Assembly (NCBI RefSeq): GCF_000633395.1
Contig: NZ_AYMU01000005.1
Location: forward strand, 1-64,000
Origin: Pseudomonas sp. PH1b
GTDB taxonomy: Bacteria; Pseudomonadota; Gammaproteobacteria; Pseudomonadales; Pseudomonadaceae
Length of the DNA: 64,000 nucleotides
Direction of reading: 5' to 3'
The notes beneath the pieces are model-generated. The model was not told the origin of the DNA. It made no database searches and worked only from the letters and a program-made list of their open reading frames with translations. The position numbers and the translations under genes are program-made. Positions 35,203 to 44,006 of this stretch are shown here, piece by piece (positions within the stretch are counted from its first letter, which is position 1; every line of letters starts with the position of its first letter).

Positions 35203-35943
35203 ATGAGCGATGCCAGCACTTACGGCGAGACCCTGGCCGATATCTATGACGACCTGTATGGCGAGGCCCCGGCCAATGCCATCGAGGTCCTGGTGGCAAT
35301 GGCGGGCACCCGCGAGCCGGTGCTGGAACTGGGCATCGGTACCGGGCGTTTTGCCTTGCCGATGCATGAGCGGGGGGTGCAGGTGCATGGCGTCGATGCC
35401 TCACCGTCGATGCTGGAGAAACTCCGGGCCAAGCCCGGTGCGGCCGGCATTCCCCTGACCGAGGCGGACTTCGCCACCCTTGAGGGGGTGGCGGGGGGGC
35501 CGTTCAGCCTGGCCTTCTGCACCTTCAGCTCATTGTTCCTGCTGCTGTCCCAGGCCGCCCAGGTCAGCTGTTTCAAGGCCACCAGCGCCTTGCTCAAGGA
35601 CCATGGACGCCTGGTGATCGAGACGTTCTACCCGGACCTGTCGCGCTACGGCAAGGACCAGCCGGTCTATGTCGGCGGCCTGGAGCGCAATGAGGTGCTG
35701 CTGGAAGCCTCGCGCCTGGACGCTGTCGCGCAGCGGGTCAGCTGCCGCTTCATCCGCATGCAGGAACAGGGGATGAAAGTGATTCCGGTAGAGCTGCGCT
35801 ATGCCTGGCCGGCGGAACTGGACCTGATGGCCGAACTGGCCGGCATGCGCCTGGTACAGCGCTGGTCGAACTGGGACCAGGCGCCCTTCGTCGAAGGTTC
35901 GTTCAAACATATATCGACCTATGAAAAGTTGCCCCAGGCCTGA
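35203..35943 (+). CDS. Class I SAM-dependent methyltransferase
   Basis: The protein has 246 residues from ATG 35203. The SAM-binding motif LELGIGTGRFALPMHERG and the following acidic VDASPSML are typical. Later LLKDHGRLVIETFYP corresponds to motif III. It has the general small-molecule methyltransferase form without an added domain. Together with the cluster's two radical SAM enzymes, this gives one clear heteroatom (O/N) methyltransferase. A gap of about 100 bases separates it from the DUF1801 gene. Which position is methylated cannot be inferred. Confidence 0.88.
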   Translation: MSDASTYGETLADIYDDLYGEAPANAIEVLVAMAGTREPVLELGIGTGRFALPMHERGVQVHGVDASPSMLEKLRAKPGAAGIPLTEADFATLEGVAGGPFSLAFCTFSSLFLLLSQAAQVSCFKATSALLKDHGRLVIETFYPDLSRYGKDQPVYVGGLERNEVLLEASRLDAVAQRVSCRFIRMQEQGMKVIPVELRYAWPAELDLMAELAGMRLVQRWSNWDQAPFVEGSFKHISTYEKLPQA

Positions 35944-35967
35944 CTTTCCAGAACTTCGGAGTTGGAC

Positions 35968-36588
35968 ATGGACGTTTCCCAATCCCCACCCATTGTGATC
36001 GACGAAGGTCGTTCGGCCCATGAGTTGATGCTCGCGGGAGAGTGGTTCTGTACTCCAGACCTGGAACTTGCACGCATGCGTTTTCGCTCCCAGGCATTGC
36101 AACGACGCTTTAACGACTGTTCCCCGCTGGCGTTCAAGGAACAGCAAGCCCTGCTGGCGAAGTTACTCAAACGAGTGGGCAGGAACAGTTGGATAGAACC
36201 CAACTTTTATTGTGATTACGGGGTGCATATCGAGATCGGCGATGAGGTGTTCATCAACATGAACTGCACCTTCCTGGACGGCAACCGGATCCTCATCGGC
36301 GACCGCAGCTACCTCTCGCCCAACGTGCAATTGATGACCACTGCCCACCCCATGGACCCCCGGGCGCGCACGGTGCGCATCGACGGTCGCCTCAAGTGCG
36401 TGCAGCGGGCGGCGCCGATTGTGCTGGGCAACGATGTCTGGATCGGCGCCGCAGCGGTGCTGCTGGGGGGCGTGGAGGTCGGCGACGGCAGCGTCATCGG
36501 CGCCGGCAGCGTGGTGACACGCTCGATCCCGGCCGGAGTACTGGCGGCAGGCAATCCCTGCCGAATCATCCGCTCGGTGTACGAGTGA
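35968..36588 (+). CDS. Hexapeptide-repeat acetyltransferase (maltose/galactoside O-acetyltransferase type)
   Basis: This 206-residue protein starts with ATG 35968 (GGAG upstream). An N-terminal maltose-acetyltransferase (Mac) helix region is followed by left-handed beta-helix hexapeptide repeats (IEIGDEVFINMNCTFLDG, IVLGNDVWIGAAAVLLGG, IGAGSVVTRSIPAGVLAAGNP). Catalytic His is in TTAHPMDP. It uses acetyl-CoA to acetylate a hydroxyl or amine, commonly on a sugar. With GT2 and PIG-L genes in the cluster, an amino-sugar-derived substrate is plausible. It overlaps or abuts the APS kinase gene. Confidence 0.88.
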   Translation: MDVSQSPPIVIDEGRSAHELMLAGEWFCTPDLELARMRFRSQALQRRFNDCSPLAFKEQQALLAKLLKRVGRNSWIEPNFYCDYGVHIEIGDEVFINMNCTFLDGNRILIGDRSYLSPNVQLMTTAHPMDPRARTVRIDGRLKCVQRAAPIVLGNDVWIGAAAVLLGGVEVGDGSVIGAGSVVTRSIPAGVLAAGNPCRIIRSVYE

Positions 36589-36605
36589 ACCTACTGGATC
36601 TGTTT

Positions 36606-37223
36606 ATGAGAGACGTGACAGTGAATATCGATGACATGGGCAATAGCGGCGCCATCGCGTCCCTCGACGAGGCGGCCGGTTGGCTTGCCCACGGACCGTT
36701 GTGTGTCTGGTTCACCGGCCTTTCGGGTGCCGGCAAGTCGACCCTGGCCAGGGCCCTGGAAGCACGGCTCGGGCAACTGGGCGCACGCGTGCGGGTGCTG
36801 GACGGCGACGACCTGCGTGCAGGGTTGAACAGCGACCTGAAGTTCAGTGCAGCCGACCGCAAGGAAAATATCCGTCGCCTGGGGGAAGTGGCCCGGTTGT
36901 TCTACGACAGTGGCTATATCGTCCTGGTCAGTGCGATCTCGCCGTTTGTCGAGGACCGCGAGCGAGCACGGACGTTGTTTGCCGCACCGTCGTTCATTGA
37001 AGTGCACGTCGCCACCGACCTGGCCTTGTGCGAGGCGCGCGATCCCAAGGGCTTGTACGCCAGGGCCCGCAGTGGCCAGTTGCCGGAGTTCACCGGGATT
37101 GACAGCGCCTACGAGCCACCGGTGGCCTGCGAGTGCCTGATCGAGACGGCAGGGTGCAGTGTCGACGATGGCGTCGGGCAGTTGCTGGCGGTCATTGGGC
37201 GCATCGGTGGAGGACAGCACTGA
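36606..37223 (+). CDS. cysC: Adenylylsulfate (APS) kinase
   Basis: The protein has 205 residues from ATG 36606; a GTG at 36585 overlapping the previous stop is an alternative start. The P-loop GLSGAGKST (38-46), DGDDLRAGL, ADRKENIRR, EARDPKGLYARARSG and FTGIDSAYE match CysC closely over its whole length. It phosphorylates APS to PAPS. A dedicated copy in the cluster, with no sulfate adenylyltransferase beside it, fits supply of PAPS for the cluster sulfotransferase (28041-28685). It ends with a TGATG overlap to the transporter gene. Confidence 0.93.
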   Translation: MRDVTVNIDDMGNSGAIASLDEAAGWLAHGPLCVWFTGLSGAGKSTLARALEARLGQLGARVRVLDGDDLRAGLNSDLKFSAADRKENIRRLGEVARLFYDSGYIVLVSAISPFVEDRERARTLFAAPSFIEVHVATDLALCEARDPKGLYARARSGQLPEFTGIDSAYEPPVACECLIETAGCSVDDGVGQLLAVIGRIGGGQH

Positions 37224-39547
37224 TGGCCACTTCGACCTTCGAGCGCGTGCTCAAGCGTTACCGTTTCTGGTTGTTCGCCCTGGTAGTGGCGCTGGTCGCG
37301 GGGCTGTCCTGGGGGATGACCTCGATCCGCTTTGCCGCCGACTACCGGGCGTTCTTTCCCGAGGGCGAGAAAACCGTCGAGCAACTGGACGCCCTGCACC
37401 GGCAGTTCGGCAAGTCCGACACCTTGCTGTTCGTGATCAAGAACCCCAAGGGCACGGTGTTTACCCGGGAATACCTGGAGCAGTTGCATGAATTGACGCA
37501 ACAGGCCTGGCACATTCCCCACGCCTACCGGGTGGACTCGGTGACCAACTTCCAGCATGTGTTCGCCGAAGGCGACACGGTGCACGTCGAAGCCCTGGTG
37601 CGCGAGCCCAGCGACCTGACGCCGGCGCACATCGAATTGATGGAGCGCCTGGGCCGCAACGACATCGAACTGGTCAAGCGCCTGGTTTCCAGCGATGGCC
37701 AGACGGTGGGCGTGCTGGTCACCCTGCAGTTTCCGCCGCAGACCCTGGACGCGGCGCTGGCGGCCACCGCCGAAGGCCAGCGCCTGCTGGATGAGTTTGC
37801 CCGCAACAACCCGCAACTGCAGGTGCACCTGACCGGCCTGGCAGCCGTGGAAGCGGCCTACCCGGCAGCGGCGCAGCAGGACATGGCGGTGCTCACCCCG
37901 CTGATGTACCTGATCATTCTCCTGGTGACCGTGCTGATGCTGCGCAGCCTCGGCGCCTTGCTGGTGGTGCTGATCGCCATCAGCATGGCCACCGCCGCGA
38001 CCCTGGGTGCCAGCGGCTGGCTGGGCTTCGAGGCGACGGCGTTGACCGGGCTGCTGCCGACCATCGTCCTGGCCACCTCGGTGGCGGAGATCATGCATGT
38101 GCTGTCCGCCGCGCGGCAGATGAGCGGCGAGTACGGCAACCGCCGGGTGGACCTGGCTTGCGCGGCGATCAAGGACACCATCAAGCCCATCGCCATTGGC
38201 ACGGCGACCAATGCCGTGGGCTTCTACAGCCTGGTGTTCGCTGCCTCGCCGCCCTACAAGGAGTTCGGGGTGCTGGCGGCCATCGGTGCCCTGATGGCAT
38301 TGCTGGTGACCCTCTCGGTGGCCGCGGTGCTGATCCCGCTGCTGCGACTCAAGCCGCTGGAAGGGGCCGCCAGCCGGCGCTATTCGTTGTACATGGAGCC
38401 GTTGCTGCGCTACCCGAAACTGTGGCTGCTGGGGTTCGTGGTGCTGTTCGTGCTGGCCATCGAGCCGGCGCGCAACAACCTGATCAATGACCGCATCGTG
38501 GAGAACTTCGACACCAGCATCCCGGTGCGTAACGCCACCGAGTTCGCCATGGACAACCTGTCCGGGATCTATCGCCTGGAATATGTCGCCACCTCGGCCA
38601 AGGGCGATATATCCGACCCGGGCTTTCTCACCGAGTTGGATCGTTTCGCCCAGTGGCTCAGGGCCCAGCCGGAAGTCGATTCGGTCACGACCCTCGGCGA
38701 CGCCTTGAAGAAGCTCAACCAGACCATGAACGGTGGGCAGGCTGACGAGTACCGCTTGCCCACTGACCCGGCGCTGGCTGCGCAGATGCTGCTGGTCTAC
38801 GAGATGTCGCTGCCGTTCGGCCTCGACCTGGGCAGCCAGATCAACATCGACAAGTCTGCCACGCGCCTGGTGGTGACCCTGACCCGGCTCGACACCCAGC
38901 AGATCCGCGACATCAAGCAGCGCGCCGATGACTGGTGGCAGGCCCACGCCGATCGCTCGGCGCTGGTGCCGGGCCTGGGCACCGGCGAGGCGGTGGTGTT
39001 CGCCAACCTCACGCACATCAGCATCGAGTACATGGTCAATGGCCTGCTGTTCGAGCTGGTGACCATCACCCTGATGGTTGCGCTGTTCCTGCGCAATGCC
39101 GGCCTGGGGTTGATCAGCATCCTGCCCAACGTCTTTCCGTTCTTCATCATGTTCGGCCTCTGGGGCCTGTGGCGCGGCGAGATCAATACCGCGGCGATCA
39201 ATGTCTGCGTAGTGGTCTACGGCCTGATCGTCGAGGCCACGATCCACATCATGAGCCACTACAAAGGGCTGCGCCTGGTGCAGGGCCATCCGCCACGGGA
39301 AGCGCTGCGCCTGACCTACCAGCATGTGCTGCCGTCGGTGTTCGCCAACGCAGTGATCCTGGCCTCGGGTTTCATGGTGATGACCTTGTCGCCGTTTTCG
39401 ATGAACGCCGATTTCGGTTTGCTGGCGGTCATCGCGATCTTCCTCGGGCTGATCTTCGACGCGTTGTGCCTGCCCCTGGTGCTGCTGACCTTTGACCGCT
39501 TCCTGTGGGGCCGCGCCGCCACGCGACTGGCCACCCGCGAAGCCTGA
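37223..39547 (+). CDS. MMPL/RND superfamily transporter
   Basis: This 774-residue inner-membrane protein has two repeats, each with one leading transmembrane helix, a large periplasmic domain and a bundle of further helices. The N-terminal helix is RYRFWLFALVVALVAGLSW, followed by ADYRAFFP; bundles lie at ~225-400 and ~610-760. It resembles the HpnN/MmpL-like group that exports hydrophobic molecules from the inner membrane. It is coupled to apsK/cysC upstream and followed by a LolA-like periplasmic protein and an outer-membrane barrel. The trio looks like a trans-envelope export route for the product or for a lipid form of it. Confidence 0.9.
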   Translation: MATSTFERVLKRYRFWLFALVVALVAGLSWGMTSIRFAADYRAFFPEGEKTVEQLDALHRQFGKSDTLLFVIKNPKGTVFTREYLEQLHELTQQAWHIPHAYRVDSVTNFQHVFAEGDTVHVEALVREPSDLTPAHIELMERLGRNDIELVKRLVSSDGQTVGVLVTLQFPPQTLDAALAATAEGQRLLDEFARNNPQLQVHLTGLAAVEAAYPAAAQQDMAVLTPLMYLIILLVTVLMLRSLGALLVVLIAISMATAATLGASGWLGFEATALTGLLPTIVLATSVAEIMHVLSAARQMSGEYGNRRVDLACAAIKDTIKPIAIGTATNAVGFYSLVFAASPPYKEFGVLAAIGALMALLVTLSVAAVLIPLLRLKPLEGAASRRYSLYMEPLLRYPKLWLLGFVVLFVLAIEPARNNLINDRIVENFDTSIPVRNATEFAMDNLSGIYRLEYVATSAKGDISDPGFLTELDRFAQWLRAQPEVDSVTTLGDALKKLNQTMNGGQADEYRLPTDPALAAQMLLVYEMSLPFGLDLGSQINIDKSATRLVVTLTRLDTQQIRDIKQRADDWWQAHADRSALVPGLGTGEAVVFANLTHISIEYMVNGLLFELVTITLMVALFLRNAGLGLISILPNVFPFFIMFGLWGLWRGEINTAAINVCVVVYGLIVEATIHIMSHYKGLRLVQGHPPREALRLTYQHVLPSVFANAVILASGFMVMTLSPFSMNADFGLLAVIAIFLGLIFDALCLPLVLLTFDRFLWGRAATRLATREA

Positions 39548-39579
39548 ACCCCGACCCGAATCCAGAGAAGGAACCGACC

Positions 39580-40383
39580 ATGAATTGCAAAGCCGTATCC
39601 AGCGCCTGCCTGTCACTCTGCGCGCTGCTGTACCAGGCCTCCTCGCTGGCCAGCCCGGAGCAGGAACTGGGGCAGCAATACGCCCATCGCTGGCGCGACA
39701 GTGACCTGGGCTACCAGGACACCAGTGCCAGGATCCGCCTGACCCTGGTGGAAAAGGAGGGCGCCAGTACCGACCGTTTCATGCGCATGAACAGCTTTGA
39801 AACCGCCAGTACGGCGGTGGGTGACAAGGTACTGCTGACCTTCGAGGCCCCGGAGAACATCAAGAATTCCCGGGTGCTGATCCATTCCAAGATCAAGGAG
39901 GGCGACCAGGTCTGGCTGTACCTGCCGGCCCTCAAGCGGGTCAAGCGGGTGGCTGCGGCCGACCGCTCCGGTTCGTTCTCGGGCAGCGAGTTTTCCTACG
40001 AGGACATCGGTTCGATGGAGGTCGGCAACTACGACTACCAGTGGTTGCGTGACGAACCCTGCGGCGAGTTCCAGTGCGCGGTGGTCAAGCAGGTGCCGCT
40101 GTATCCGTACTCGGGCTATTCGTCGATCTGGATCTGGTACAACAAGACCGACTACCGGCAGATGAAGACCGAGTACTACGACCGCAAGGGCAGCAAGTTC
40201 AAGACCCTGACCCTGGGTGACTATCAGTTGTTCCTCGGGCGCTACTGGCGTGCCCTGAACATGACCATGGTCAACCACATCACCGGTCGGCAAACCGTCC
40301 TGGTCAGTTCCGATGTGCAGTTTCGTACCGGCATCCGCGAGGACGCCTTTGAGCCGGCAAGGCTTGGAAACCTGACGCAATGA
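39580..40383 (+). CDS. Outer-membrane lipoprotein-sorting (LolA-like) periplasmic protein
   Basis: The protein has 267 residues, with signal peptide (ACLSLCALLYQASSLA, cleavage near residue 25). The body DTSARIRLTLVEKEG, DKVLLTFEAPENIKNSRVLIHS, QVWLYLPALKRVKRVAAADRSGSFSGSEFSYEDI is characteristic of the LolA-like family that accompanies MMPL transporters. Such proteins are thought to ferry hydrophobic cargo through the periplasm. It sits between the MMPL transporter and the barrel gene, whose start overlaps its stop. Confidence 0.88.
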   Translation: MNCKAVSSACLSLCALLYQASSLASPEQELGQQYAHRWRDSDLGYQDTSARIRLTLVEKEGASTDRFMRMNSFETASTAVGDKVLLTFEAPENIKNSRVLIHSKIKEGDQVWLYLPALKRVKRVAAADRSGSFSGSEFSYEDIGSMEVGNYDYQWLRDEPCGEFQCAVVKQVPLYPYSGYSSIWIWYNKTDYRQMKTEYYDRKGSKFKTLTLGDYQLFLGRYWRALNMTMVNHITGRQTVLVSSDVQFRTGIREDAFEPARLGNLTQ

Positions 40384-41591
40384 TCCCAGGCACGGGCCAC
40401 CGCAGGCTCCAGGCGTTGCTGCTGGGGCTGTGCTGGAGCGTCACCCAGGTGCACGCGGAGGCGGAGCAGGGGTTGTCGGCGAAGATCGCGCTCAAGCGCT
40501 ACTTCTTCACCTCGTCGCCGGCCGAGGGCGTCGACGATGGGCATCTGTCCGGCACCGCGCAGTTGGGCCTGGACTACCAGTACCTGCAGAGCTGGGACAA
40601 CCTGCGCCTGCGTCTGGTGGTCAACCCGCGTTATCTGGAGAGCGGGTCCAAGGACCCGCGGCCGAGTTTCTATTGGGATGAGCTGTTCGTGCTCCTGGAA
40701 CAGGACAATCGCGAGCTGAAGGTGGGGCGGATCAAGGAGCACTGGGGCGTCATGGAGACCCGCCAGCTGGTGGACGTGATCAACACCTACGACAACCTCG
40801 ACGGCCTGCAGCCGGAGGAAAAACTCTCGCAAAAGGCCATCAAGCTCGGCAGTACCCTGGGGCCCGGGCACCTGAGCCTGTACCTGCTCGACGGTTTCGA
40901 GCCGGTGCAGTTCTACAGTGAGCCGGCGCGGTTTGCCGCTTACCGGGTACAGCCGCCGGCCGAGTACATCCACGGCGGCGATCCGGACTCCCTGGACCTG
41001 GCGGCGCGTTACTTCATCTCGGTGGCCGACCTGGACATCGGCCTCAGCTACTTCAAGGGCACCAATCGCTCACCGGCATTTCGCAGCGAGGGCGACAGCC
41101 TGGTGGCCCAGTACACCGAGGTCGCGCAATGGGGGCTGGATGCGATCTGGGTCAGGGAGCAGTGGCTGTACAAACTGGAGGCCCTGGACCAGCGGGTCTC
41201 GGACAGTGCCTACAACTCGCGCAAGCTGTCGGTGGGCCTGGAGTACGCCATTACCCGGGCCTGGCGCGATGCCGACCTGAGCCTGATCGGTGAATACCAC
41301 CACGACCGTGACCAGCGGCTGGCGCCGGTAAGCATCTTCGATCGCAAGTTCCTGCTGGGTGCACGCCTGGAACTCAATGATGCCCATTTGTCTTCGGTGT
41401 TCCTGGGCTACACCGCGCAGGCCTCCGACCTGGGCAACAACATGCTCAGCGCCTCCCTCGACCTGGGGCTCAGCGATGCCGTGCGGGCCGGTGTCAGCGC
41501 GGTGCTGATCAACAGCTCCGCGAGCGATGTGGTCTGGGACGCGCTGGCCAGTGATTCCCACGTGGCGTTGGAGCTTTCCTATTCATTCTGA
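40380..41591 (+). CDS. Outer-membrane beta-barrel protein of the MMPL/LolA-like export set
   Basis: This 403-residue protein overlaps the LolA-like gene (ATGA). It has a signal sequence (LLLGLCWSVTQVHA), then many amphipathic strands (LRLRLVVNPRYLES, LDIGLSYFKG, LSVGLEYAITRAWRDADLSLIGEYHHD) and a terminal ...ALELSYSF, the usual barrel C-terminal Phe. It resembles the DUF1302/alginate-export type barrels that follow MMPL and LolA-like genes. Predicted role: outer-membrane exit of the cluster product. Confidence 0.8.
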   Translation: MIPGTGHRRLQALLLGLCWSVTQVHAEAEQGLSAKIALKRYFFTSSPAEGVDDGHLSGTAQLGLDYQYLQSWDNLRLRLVVNPRYLESGSKDPRPSFYWDELFVLLEQDNRELKVGRIKEHWGVMETRQLVDVINTYDNLDGLQPEEKLSQKAIKLGSTLGPGHLSLYLLDGFEPVQFYSEPARFAAYRVQPPAEYIHGGDPDSLDLAARYFISVADLDIGLSYFKGTNRSPAFRSEGDSLVAQYTEVAQWGLDAIWVREQWLYKLEALDQRVSDSAYNSRKLSVGLEYAITRAWRDADLSLIGEYHHDRDQRLAPVSIFDRKFLLGARLELNDAHLSSVFLGYTAQASDLGNNMLSASLDLGLSDAVRAGVSAVLINSSASDVVWDALASDSHVALELSYSF

Positions 41592-41645
41592 TCGCGCCGG
41601 CAAACGCCGGCTCGATCCCATGCAGTCGCCTTAAGGGATAACGCC

Positions 41646-42815
41646 ATGGATACCTTGCTACAGATCATCGGATTCGGGCCTGCGGCCCTGGGTCTGTTCA
41701 TTACTGCAGACCGCAACGGCCGCTTGCGGCAAATGCTCGACTGTGGGGTGCAGGTGCATGAGCGCAGTGGCTCCCTGGAGCAGTGGGACTGCCTGAGCTA
41801 TGAGATCGAAGCCAATTCGCCGATCGCCGATTTTCTTGCCGGCATCCGCCGCGACGGCGCTTTTGCCCAGTGCCTGCAGCAGCCCCAGGTACAGCGCTGG
41901 CTGCAGGCCCCGGACCAGGTGGTGCCACTGGTGCAGGTCTCGGCGTTTTTGCGCCAGTTGGCGCAGGTGATCATCGAGCTGTGTCTGGCCCACCCCAACG
42001 CGGCGGTGCATTTTGCCCACGGGGTCGAGGCAATCCGCTGCGAGGCTGGCGGTTTCACGGTCAGCGGCAGCTGGGGTAGCTGTTCCAGCCGTTATCTGGT
42101 GCTGGCCTGTGGTGCCCGGGTGCGTGACTTGCAGCACCAGCAGGGCGTGTCGACGGCCTCGACGCTGTGCTCCGACCGGGTATTGCGCGGGCAGGTCGAT
42201 CCGGCGCTGCTGCAGGCCCTGGAGCAGGGCAAAGCCGTGGTCGTGCTGGGTGGCAGCCACAGCGCCTTTTCCGTGGTCGGCTATTTGCTCGAGCGCTTCG
42301 CCGGCTGGCTCGGCCCCGGCTCGATCCAGGTTCTGTGCCGCCGGCGCCCGGCGTTATGGGCGGCCTCGACCCGGGTGGCCGCGCCATTGCGCGCCCAGGA
42401 CCGGGTGGATGAGGACAGCGGCGAGGTCAACCGCTTCTGCGGCTTGCGCGGCGCGGCCCAGGACACCCTGCTGCAGATCGAGGCCGGAGCGCGGGCCAGT
42501 GTGGTGCTGCACATCGGCGCCACTGACCCGCAACCCTGGCTCGCCCGCGGCGCGCTGCTGATCAACGCCACCGGTTACCGACCCCGGGTGCCCGGGCTGC
42601 TGGATGGCCAGGGCCGCCAGCTGAGCCTCGACCAGCTCGACGGCAACCTGTGCAAGCACCCGCAGACCCACGAACTGACCGTCGGCGGTGCAGCGGTGCC
42701 CGGGCTGTTCGGCACCGGACTGGGGTTTTCCGACCGGCGCGGCGAGACCCTGGAAGTCGGAGTCAATTTCTTTCACGGCCGCTGTGCCGGGAACATTCTG
42801 CACGCCGTGCTCTGA
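41646..42815 (+). CDS. FAD/NAD(P)-binding flavoprotein, monooxygenase-like
   Basis: This 389-residue protein has AAGGGA before the start. The FAD-binding motif IGFGPAALG is at residues 8-16. A second dinucleotide fold VVVLGGSHSAFSVVGYLL is near residue 200, and INATGYRPRVP is the late ATG-type motif of flavin N-hydroxylating/Baeyer-Villiger-like enzymes. It is most similar in layout to amine N-hydroxylases and related two-dinucleotide flavoproteins. In the cluster it could oxidise an amine or thioether/thiol. The exact chemistry is unassigned; a role in N-oxidation is a guess. Confidence 0.78.
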   Translation: MDTLLQIIGFGPAALGLFITADRNGRLRQMLDCGVQVHERSGSLEQWDCLSYEIEANSPIADFLAGIRRDGAFAQCLQQPQVQRWLQAPDQVVPLVQVSAFLRQLAQVIIELCLAHPNAAVHFAHGVEAIRCEAGGFTVSGSWGSCSSRYLVLACGARVRDLQHQQGVSTASTLCSDRVLRGQVDPALLQALEQGKAVVVLGGSHSAFSVVGYLLERFAGWLGPGSIQVLCRRRPALWAASTRVAAPLRAQDRVDEDSGEVNRFCGLRGAAQDTLLQIEAGARASVVLHIGATDPQPWLARGALLINATGYRPRVPGLLDGQGRQLSLDQLDGNLCKHPQTHELTVGGAAVPGLFGTGLGFSDRRGETLEVGVNFFHGRCAGNILHAVL

Positions 42816-42851
42816 CGGCATCTCATTTCCACCAGGCCTACAGGAGGCTGC

Positions 42852-44006
42852 ATGCCTACGCTCGTTGCAACTCGAACGGATCTACAGACAGGACTGGCGA
42901 TGCTGTCCAGCGCTTTACCCGCGGATCCCGCGGCATTGGACGACCTGCTGTGCAAGCTCGCCAGCCCCCAGCGGGTCTATCAACTGTTGTCGTCGCGCCT
43001 GACGGTGCGCCAGGTGCTCTGGTGCCTGGCACAACTGCTGGCCGAGGGGCAGTTGCGCGTGGTGCCGGAGGGCTCGGCGCAGCGCTTTGTCCGCGAGGGG
43101 GCGGACGAGGTCCCGCTGCCGGGCAGCGGCCTGCATCTGGTGGGCGACGACAGCCTGCGCTTGAACCCGCACTTTCGCGAGATCCTCACCGATCTCATCA
43201 GCGACAAGCAGAGCCAGTACAGTCAATCCATCGAGACCTACGAGACCTTGATCCGCCGCTACAAGATCATGCAGAGCCTGGGTGACTTGAATCACGAGGC
43301 GCTGTTGCTGTTGGGGGACGACGCGTTGTTCTCGCTGTTTCTCGCGGTACACGGCTATCGCCGGCGGATCGTCGTGGCAGATATCGACCCGCAGTTGCTG
43401 GCGACCATTGCCCGGGTTGCGGCGCAGCAGGGTTTCAACAATATCGAGGTGGTTCATTACGATGTCTTCCAGCCCTTGCCGCAGAGCCTGGTTGGGCAAT
43501 TCGACTGCTTTGCGGTCAATGGCTTCAAGGACCTGGGTGGGCTCTTGATGTTCGTCTGTCGCGCCCTGCAGTCACTCAAGGCACCGCCGGCCATGCGCAG
43601 CGGCTACCTCAACTTTGGCAGCCACGATGTGCTTTCAGTGGCACAGGTCAAGCAGGAGGCCGAGATGCATCAGGCGCTGCTGCGCTTTGGCCTGTACCTG
43701 GATTACTGCGTGCCCTGTCCCGAAACCCATGTTTGCAGTGCCTTCGAGGAGGCCTTCAGTGCCAGCGCTCGACGCCTGGCCGAGGTGCCGCTGGCGTTGC
43801 GAGTGCCGGCGTGCGAGGCCGAGCTGCAGGCGCTGCACCAGGCCTTTGCGCACCTGTCCTGGGTCCAGATGCGTAACTTTCCGGACATCCAGCTCTCGCC
43901 CCTGAAGATGGGCCGCTGTCGGGTGGTGGAGCGCAATGACCGGGAGATTTCCCGGTTCCTGCGCCTGGGCCAGCTGTATGCCGGCAGCACCGCCAATGCT
44001 CGGTGA
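42852..44006 (+). CDS. BpsA-like (branched polyamine synthase family) aminopropyltransferase homologue
   Basis: This 384-residue protein has AGGAGG before the start. It has an N-terminal winged-helix-like part, then a Rossmann fold with LLLLGDDALFSLFLAVHG (GDD 155-157), IVVADIDPQLL (D177, D179) and IEVVHYDVFQPLP. The order is the one I know from N4-bis(aminopropyl)spermidine synthases, which use decarboxylated SAM. Where those enzymes have a DPPE-type motif after FDxF, this protein has VNGFKDLGG (222-230), so the active site is altered. With speD at the cluster edge, transfer of an aminopropyl or related group from dcSAM or SAM to the product is a reasonable proposal, not shown. Confidence 0.68.
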   Translation: MPTLVATRTDLQTGLAMLSSALPADPAALDDLLCKLASPQRVYQLLSSRLTVRQVLWCLAQLLAEGQLRVVPEGSAQRFVREGADEVPLPGSGLHLVGDDSLRLNPHFREILTDLISDKQSQYSQSIETYETLIRRYKIMQSLGDLNHEALLLLGDDALFSLFLAVHGYRRRIVVADIDPQLLATIARVAAQQGFNNIEVVHYDVFQPLPQSLVGQFDCFAVNGFKDLGGLLMFVCRALQSLKAPPAMRSGYLNFGSHDVLSVAQVKQEAEMHQALLRFGLYLDYCVPCPETHVCSAFEEAFSASARRLAEVPLALRVPACEAELQALHQAFAHLSWVQMRNFPDIQLSPLKMGRCRVVERNDREISRFLRLGQLYAGSTANAR

